DNA from: Saccoglossus kowalevskii
Taxonomy: Eukaryota > Hemichordata > Enteropneusta > Harrimaniidae
Reading direction: 5' to 3'
Assembly: GCF_000003605.2 (NCBI RefSeq)
Contig: NW_003105111.1
Location: forward strand, 189,484 to 217,700
DNA length: 28,217 bases
The notes beneath the pieces were generated by a model that worked only from the letters and a program-made list of their open reading frames with translations, was not told where the DNA came from and did no database searches. This document shows positions 1 through 28,217 of the stretch, in pieces (positions within the stretch are counted from its first letter, which is position 1; the number at the start of each line of letters is the position of its first letter). The translations under genes and the position numbers were made by a program.

Positions 1-312
1 AAGAGAACATTCAGATGATGGCTAGATAGCATTCATGTGCTGAGAAGAGAACATTCAGATGATGGCTAGATAGCATTCATGTGGTGACAAGAGAACATTC
101 AGATGATGGCTAGACAGAATTCAGATGGTGACTAGAAAACATTTAGATGATGGCTAGATAGCATTTAGATGATTGCTAGATAGCATTTATGTGGTGACAA
201 GACAGCATTCAGGTGCTTACAAGATAGCATTCAGACAGTTCTATATAGCATTCAGAGGGCACTATGATGATGTGGTGGTAGGTAACATTTGGAAAATTGC
301 TAGGCAACATTT
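1..312. repeat. minisatellite, about 22-bp unit (44-bp higher order)
   Basis: Imperfect tandem copies of a unit like TAGATAGCATTCAGATGATG. Units are nearly identical at the left edge and decay to the right, so the array probably continues leftwards out of the window. Confidence 0.85.
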
Positions 313-1439
313 CAGTGAAAAAATGAATCATTGACAATAACAAAATTTGATTTCCACATTTCACAAAACATCACGTATTTTATTCATTCTCTCACCAAAT
401 TACAAGTGTGTACATAATATTCTGAAGACACAATTGACAATACATCATTTGTCCCATCTGGTGAATGAATGATCATGCTGAATCTTGTGTTCACAAAGAA
501 ATTGTCTACTAAACACCAAAAAAAAAAGATAACTGAACCAAAACTTCACGCTGGTTATAGTATTTACATTGTCGTGGTAAATGGAATTAAAAATAGTAAT
601 CACACTGTACAAATTTATACAAATTAGAAAAAAAAATCACAAAACGTAATCACAATTGACCTCACTCTTAAAAAAAAACAATGTTCTTAGCAACTCAAAG
701 TCATTATTCTGATTTTAATATCCAGCTTAAATACATTGCACTTTATATATGGTTGCTGTTTTCTCACACTCTTGATAATACTCAATACAAAAGTATTCTT
801 TCTGTATATTGATTACATATACAGGCTTTGTGTTATTTTCCATACATAACACCTGCACCTCAATGGTCATTTATATCAACAAACATCTTAATACAAAATG
901 TTCTGGACATTATTCTGGTTCAGATTGTTGACATAGTAAAATTAAAACATTCTAGAAAGCTGACAGATGAAACCAATAATGAACATGATATTTTTGCACA
1001 TTCAGTAAATAAATCTTGAATATTAAAACATGTACAGTTGACAACCATGGTAATCTTGTTTTAATGCATCATTCATGAAAATAATTCGGCTTTTAATAGT
1101 TTTTTTTAAGGGAATGTGCAATTTAACCCAATGACTCCCTCAAGCTTCAGCTACAGCTTGGTATTCCACTCACACCATCAAGATGTTTCAGAGCAATATA
1201 CTAAAAGAATTCTGAGGGTAAAAACTAGATTCCTTTTTGAAAAAGGCACTTAAAGATTACTTAAGTTCAATGCAATCTGTTCTTACCATAATTCTGGGGT
1301 CCGCAGAAAATAAAAGGCTTTACACTAACCATGACGTTTCAGTCACAAAACATCTTGGGAAGTATCCAATGAGTAGTGGCATTCAACACAATGTGTTGCA
1401 GTATTCCAAGCTTTGGATAAGTAGATATATTCACACATA
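313..1439. other. intergenic or 3' flank, no gene seen
   Basis: Very AT-rich with poly(A) runs. Two short open frames (828-1019 and 1237-1482, plus strand) have no recognisable features and biased composition, and I do not call them. Confidence 0.4.
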
Positions 1440-2110
1440 TACCCTGGGACATTTGAATAGTAGTGACTTAACTGATAAGTAGAGACAACTCTACACATAC
1501 CCTAGCAAATTGTGATAGTGGTGGCTTTCAACAGGCTTCAGACAAGTAGAGAACCCACACATTGTTCCTAGGACATTGGAAAACTAGTGCCATCCATACA
1601 AACATCCTTGGACATTGTGATAGTAGTTGCACTCATCATAGTACCTGGGGCTTCTGAATCCATAAACATACCCTAGGATACTTTGATAGTATTGGCTTTC
1701 AACATAGTCCCTTGGGCTTCAGACAAGTCGAGGCAAAAATAGTCCCTTGGACTTCAGACAAGTAGAGGCAATCATATAGAGATGCTGAGGCATTGGGAAA
1801 CTGGTACCCATACACAAACACTGGGACATTGTGATAGGAATTGCTTTCATCAGTCCAAGAGGCATTAGACAAGTAGAGGCACTCGTACAGAGACCCTATT
1901 ACATTTTGATAGCAGTAGCTTTCAACATAGTGGTCATTGGAAGTGTGGTGATACCTAGACAGAGTCCATGGATCTTCAGATAAATAGAGCTACAGTTCCT
2001 GGGATGCTGCAAGAGTGGTGGTACTCATACAGAGACCCTGGGCCTGCAGAAAGATGAATATACTAACTCAAACATGGGAGCTTAGTGACATTCAATAGTG
2101 GCATTCAGCT
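1440..2110. repeat. diverged minisatellite
   Basis: Degenerate repeats of a longer unit carrying phrases such as CCCTGGGACATTGTGATAGT, GGCTTTCAACATAG and CTTCAGACAAGTAGAGGCA. Copies differ strongly, so the array is old. Confidence 0.65.
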
Positions 2111-3521
2111 CAGTTTCAGATAAATAGTAACATGCATAGACGATTTCCAGAACATTGAGTGCACATTTCACAGCATGTAGGGATACATCATGATACTTGG
2201 ATAGTTTCCTGAGAAAGAAAGGTTTTATTGGCACCCAAAGTCAAAGGATTTTCACTCACAAAAGAACCCAATCTTATGAGAATTAAAGAACAGATTTGCA
2301 CAATTTTAGTGATTTGTATGGTCGTTTCCTTAGTGACTATTTACATAATTCAAAACATTAGGGATGGGGGAGTAATATAAAACAAAATTAAAAAAAAAGT
2401 CAGAAATTAAAATATTGTTCCCGCTGTAAATTGTTGTACTTTAAAGAAAAAGTTTTTTAAACATTATCTGTAAATCTGCTCTTAAAATCCAAGCAGAAAA
2501 ATTGTACTTCATTAAAAGAAGACTATTTTTCTTCCCCATCGCCTCTACCAAATACTAGTCAATACATACTTCCTGTGGTCAGAATACATTTGTAACTCAC
2601 TTATTCACAGACACTTAGGGGGCTCATCATGACATATGCAAAATGAACACCTGGGTTTTACTAGCATTGTGCAATCGCAGCACAGGACACAACATACATT
2701 GTTTCATCCAGAACTCACTTATTAAATATCAGGGCTGGTAATCTTAACTTTTTCATGGAATTTTAACTCTGTGAAAACACAAGTTTTATTGTTCTTATCA
2801 AATTCTCAGTATTCTAGTCATTTGTTTGTTCGATAATTTCAAAACCAAACAGAAGAAATAGTCTTTTCTGCCTGTAAGCATAACTCATGGAAAAACAGAT
2901 ATTGCAATTATATAAGACAGGTTTTGATTGGTTGCCAAACCCAATAAACAAGCAATGCAAAGTTTGGATAGCCAATCAATGACAATATTGTATACTATAT
3001 AAAAGATATTGAAGAATGCTGGTGATGAAAATAAATGTTAGAAACAGCATTCCAGGTTAACAATTTGCATATATGTAAATAAGCTCTTTTACAATACAGT
3101 GTGAGAACATATGTACACCAGTTAAGACTTGCAAATCAAAATCCAAGTCACATTGACTAGCTAATTGAGAATCCAGTCACAATAATGAAGCATTTCAAAT
3201 CTGGCAATGCTAAGAATGATACATGGCATAGGACTTGATTGAAGTGCATTACATCAATTCCAATTTGTCGATCACACTCACGCAGATAAATATGCCAATT
3301 GGGAACATAGTTAATTTACATGTAAGAATATTTCTCACCGCCCTCGTGAGAAAATCAGTGATATGAATACAATTCTGAGAATTCCCTTTCTGTACACAAC
3401 TAGCCATGAAAAGGCTGGTAAAAAATAGAAACAGAAGTGTCAATTATGCTGTCGCTAATCAGAATCACGTAGGTGACATCTTCACTGACATGAGTGAGCC
3501 ACCACATTGCCGATAAACCAT
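2111..3521 (-). other. USP32 3' UTR and flank
   Basis: AT-rich sequence without a convincing reading frame. It presumably holds the 3' UTR, at least down to about 2780. Two short motifs (near 2928-2985 and again in the last intron near 3827-3880) place ATTGGTT and AGCCAAT in opposite orientation about 45-50 bases apart. Confidence 0.4.
2785..2790 (-). terminator. candidate poly(A) signal for USP32
   Basis: This is the first canonical AATAAA I find on the minus strand after the stop, about 730 bases downstream, followed by a GU-rich stretch (TTGTGTTTTC). No transcript evidence is available, and another AATAAA near 2224 is also possible. Confidence 0.3.
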
Positions 3522-27661
<24,140 letters not shown>

Positions 27662-27973
27662 CTGTGGAGAACACAAACAAAAAAAAGAATTTCAAAGATT
27701 TTTTAAACTAATCTCAAAGGGGGTTTCCCTAAGAAACTTACTACAATGTATACCATGCATTTAGTAAAATTATGAATTATAAAAGCTAGACTGTTATTAG
27801 AAATTGCTTTTATTTTTTTGTGAATAGAAACAGTGTCAGTTGGTAGCACAGCATAATCCACAGGCAAACTTTTAACAACCAATATATGTCAATAACGACC
27901 AGATGGAATTGTGGGTAATCACTGGCACTGTGTGGTGGCGCCCTTCTGTATGCATGCTTTTAAATTATGGGAA
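27662..27973. other. intron upstream of first visible exon, nothing seen
   Basis: AT-rich. No earlier USP32 exon is recognisable here. Confidence 0.4.
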
Positions 27974-28085
27974 TACTGTGAAATACTTTATTTTAGCTGG
28001 AATTAATTTTCGCAGCAAAAGCTTTCTGGGTGTTTTGTATGGAATTTATTTTCACTGATTTTTGATGAATGTGCGACATAAGAAA
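27974..28085. mobile_element. family A element, copy 7, interrupted by family B
   Basis: Starts TACTGTGAAATACTTTATTT and follows the family to about GATGAATGTGCGACATAAGA, where a family B element begins. This suggests B inserted into A. The other half of A would lie beyond the right edge. Confidence 0.6.
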
Positions 28086-28217
28086 ACAAGTAGCCTCTCG
28101 GCTGAGATAGCTCCGCTGTTAGCAATGCACATTTCAATTAAAGAACAGAAGATATCATTAGAAAATGAACAATATGCATAGTATCAATGCAATGGGACTT
28201 GCTGTTTTCAACAAGAA
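28086..28217. mobile_element. family B element, copy 3 (cut by window edge)
   Basis: Begins ACAAGTAGCCTCTCGGCTGA and follows copy 1 closely to the last base. It appears inserted in a family A element. Confidence 0.65.

Noticed and set aside
3249-3443. Minus-strand frame with a hydrophobic, signal-like start
   Set aside because: It lies in the 3' UTR region, is short, AT-driven and without a following domain.

Overview
The window is animal nuclear DNA. It is AT-rich, has long GT-AG introns and scattered non-autonomous repeats, and carries one gene that fills most of it on the minus strand. That gene is the ortholog of USP32, the EF-hand, membrane-anchored ubiquitin-specific protease. I placed 24 exons by joining conserved reading frames across consensus splice sites. 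They run from 27661 down to the stop codon at 3522-3524, keep phase at every junction, and give 4322 coding bases (1439 complete codons plus stop). The first exons, roughly 190 codons judged against my memory of the human protein, lie beyond the right edge. The close match to vertebrate USP32 and the style of repeats suggest a marine invertebrate, perhaps a deuterostome such as a hemichordate. I cannot name the species.

Protein layout, N to C: acidic helix and EF-hands (27.7-25.5 kb), DUSP domain (24.8-22.0 kb, interrupted by a low-complexity exon), ubiquitin-like domain (21.6-19.9 kb), then the USP catalytic domain. The Cys box is at 17.93 kb, the QQD box at 15.1 kb, a first CxxC at 14.1 kb, a long insertion with a second Cys-rich cluster at 13.4-7.8 kb, a further CxxC at 7.1 kb, a 221-codon exon with a disordered basic/Ser-Pro segment at 5.7-5.0 kb, and the His box at 3.9 kb. 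The protein ends in CNIQ, a CAAX-type prenylation signal as in human USP32.

Several introns hold material the main transcript does not explain. These are a possible alternative first exon with an acidic tail (20.1-20.2 kb); a candidate nested minus-strand start with NRF-1-like and YY1-like sites (6.67-6.81 kb); plus-strand protein-like segments with splice signals (15.36-16.98 kb); a plus-strand fragment resembling a HIRAN domain (24.2-24.4 kb); and two decayed partial copies of USP32 exon sequence (6.4 and 10.4 kb).

The repeats fall into three main families. Family A is about 190 bp, has TACTGTAAAATA termini, and resembles mariner-type MITEs. Family B has a 3' hairpin, subterminal inverted repeats and internal tandem units, an architecture like Helentron-associated elements. 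Family C has CAGGG termini. Minisatellites lie at 1-312, 1440-2110 and 18206-18490. A 110-base assembly gap (11760-11869) falls inside a tandem-repeat copy of family B. The left 3.5 kb is 3' UTR or flank with no second gene that I can support.
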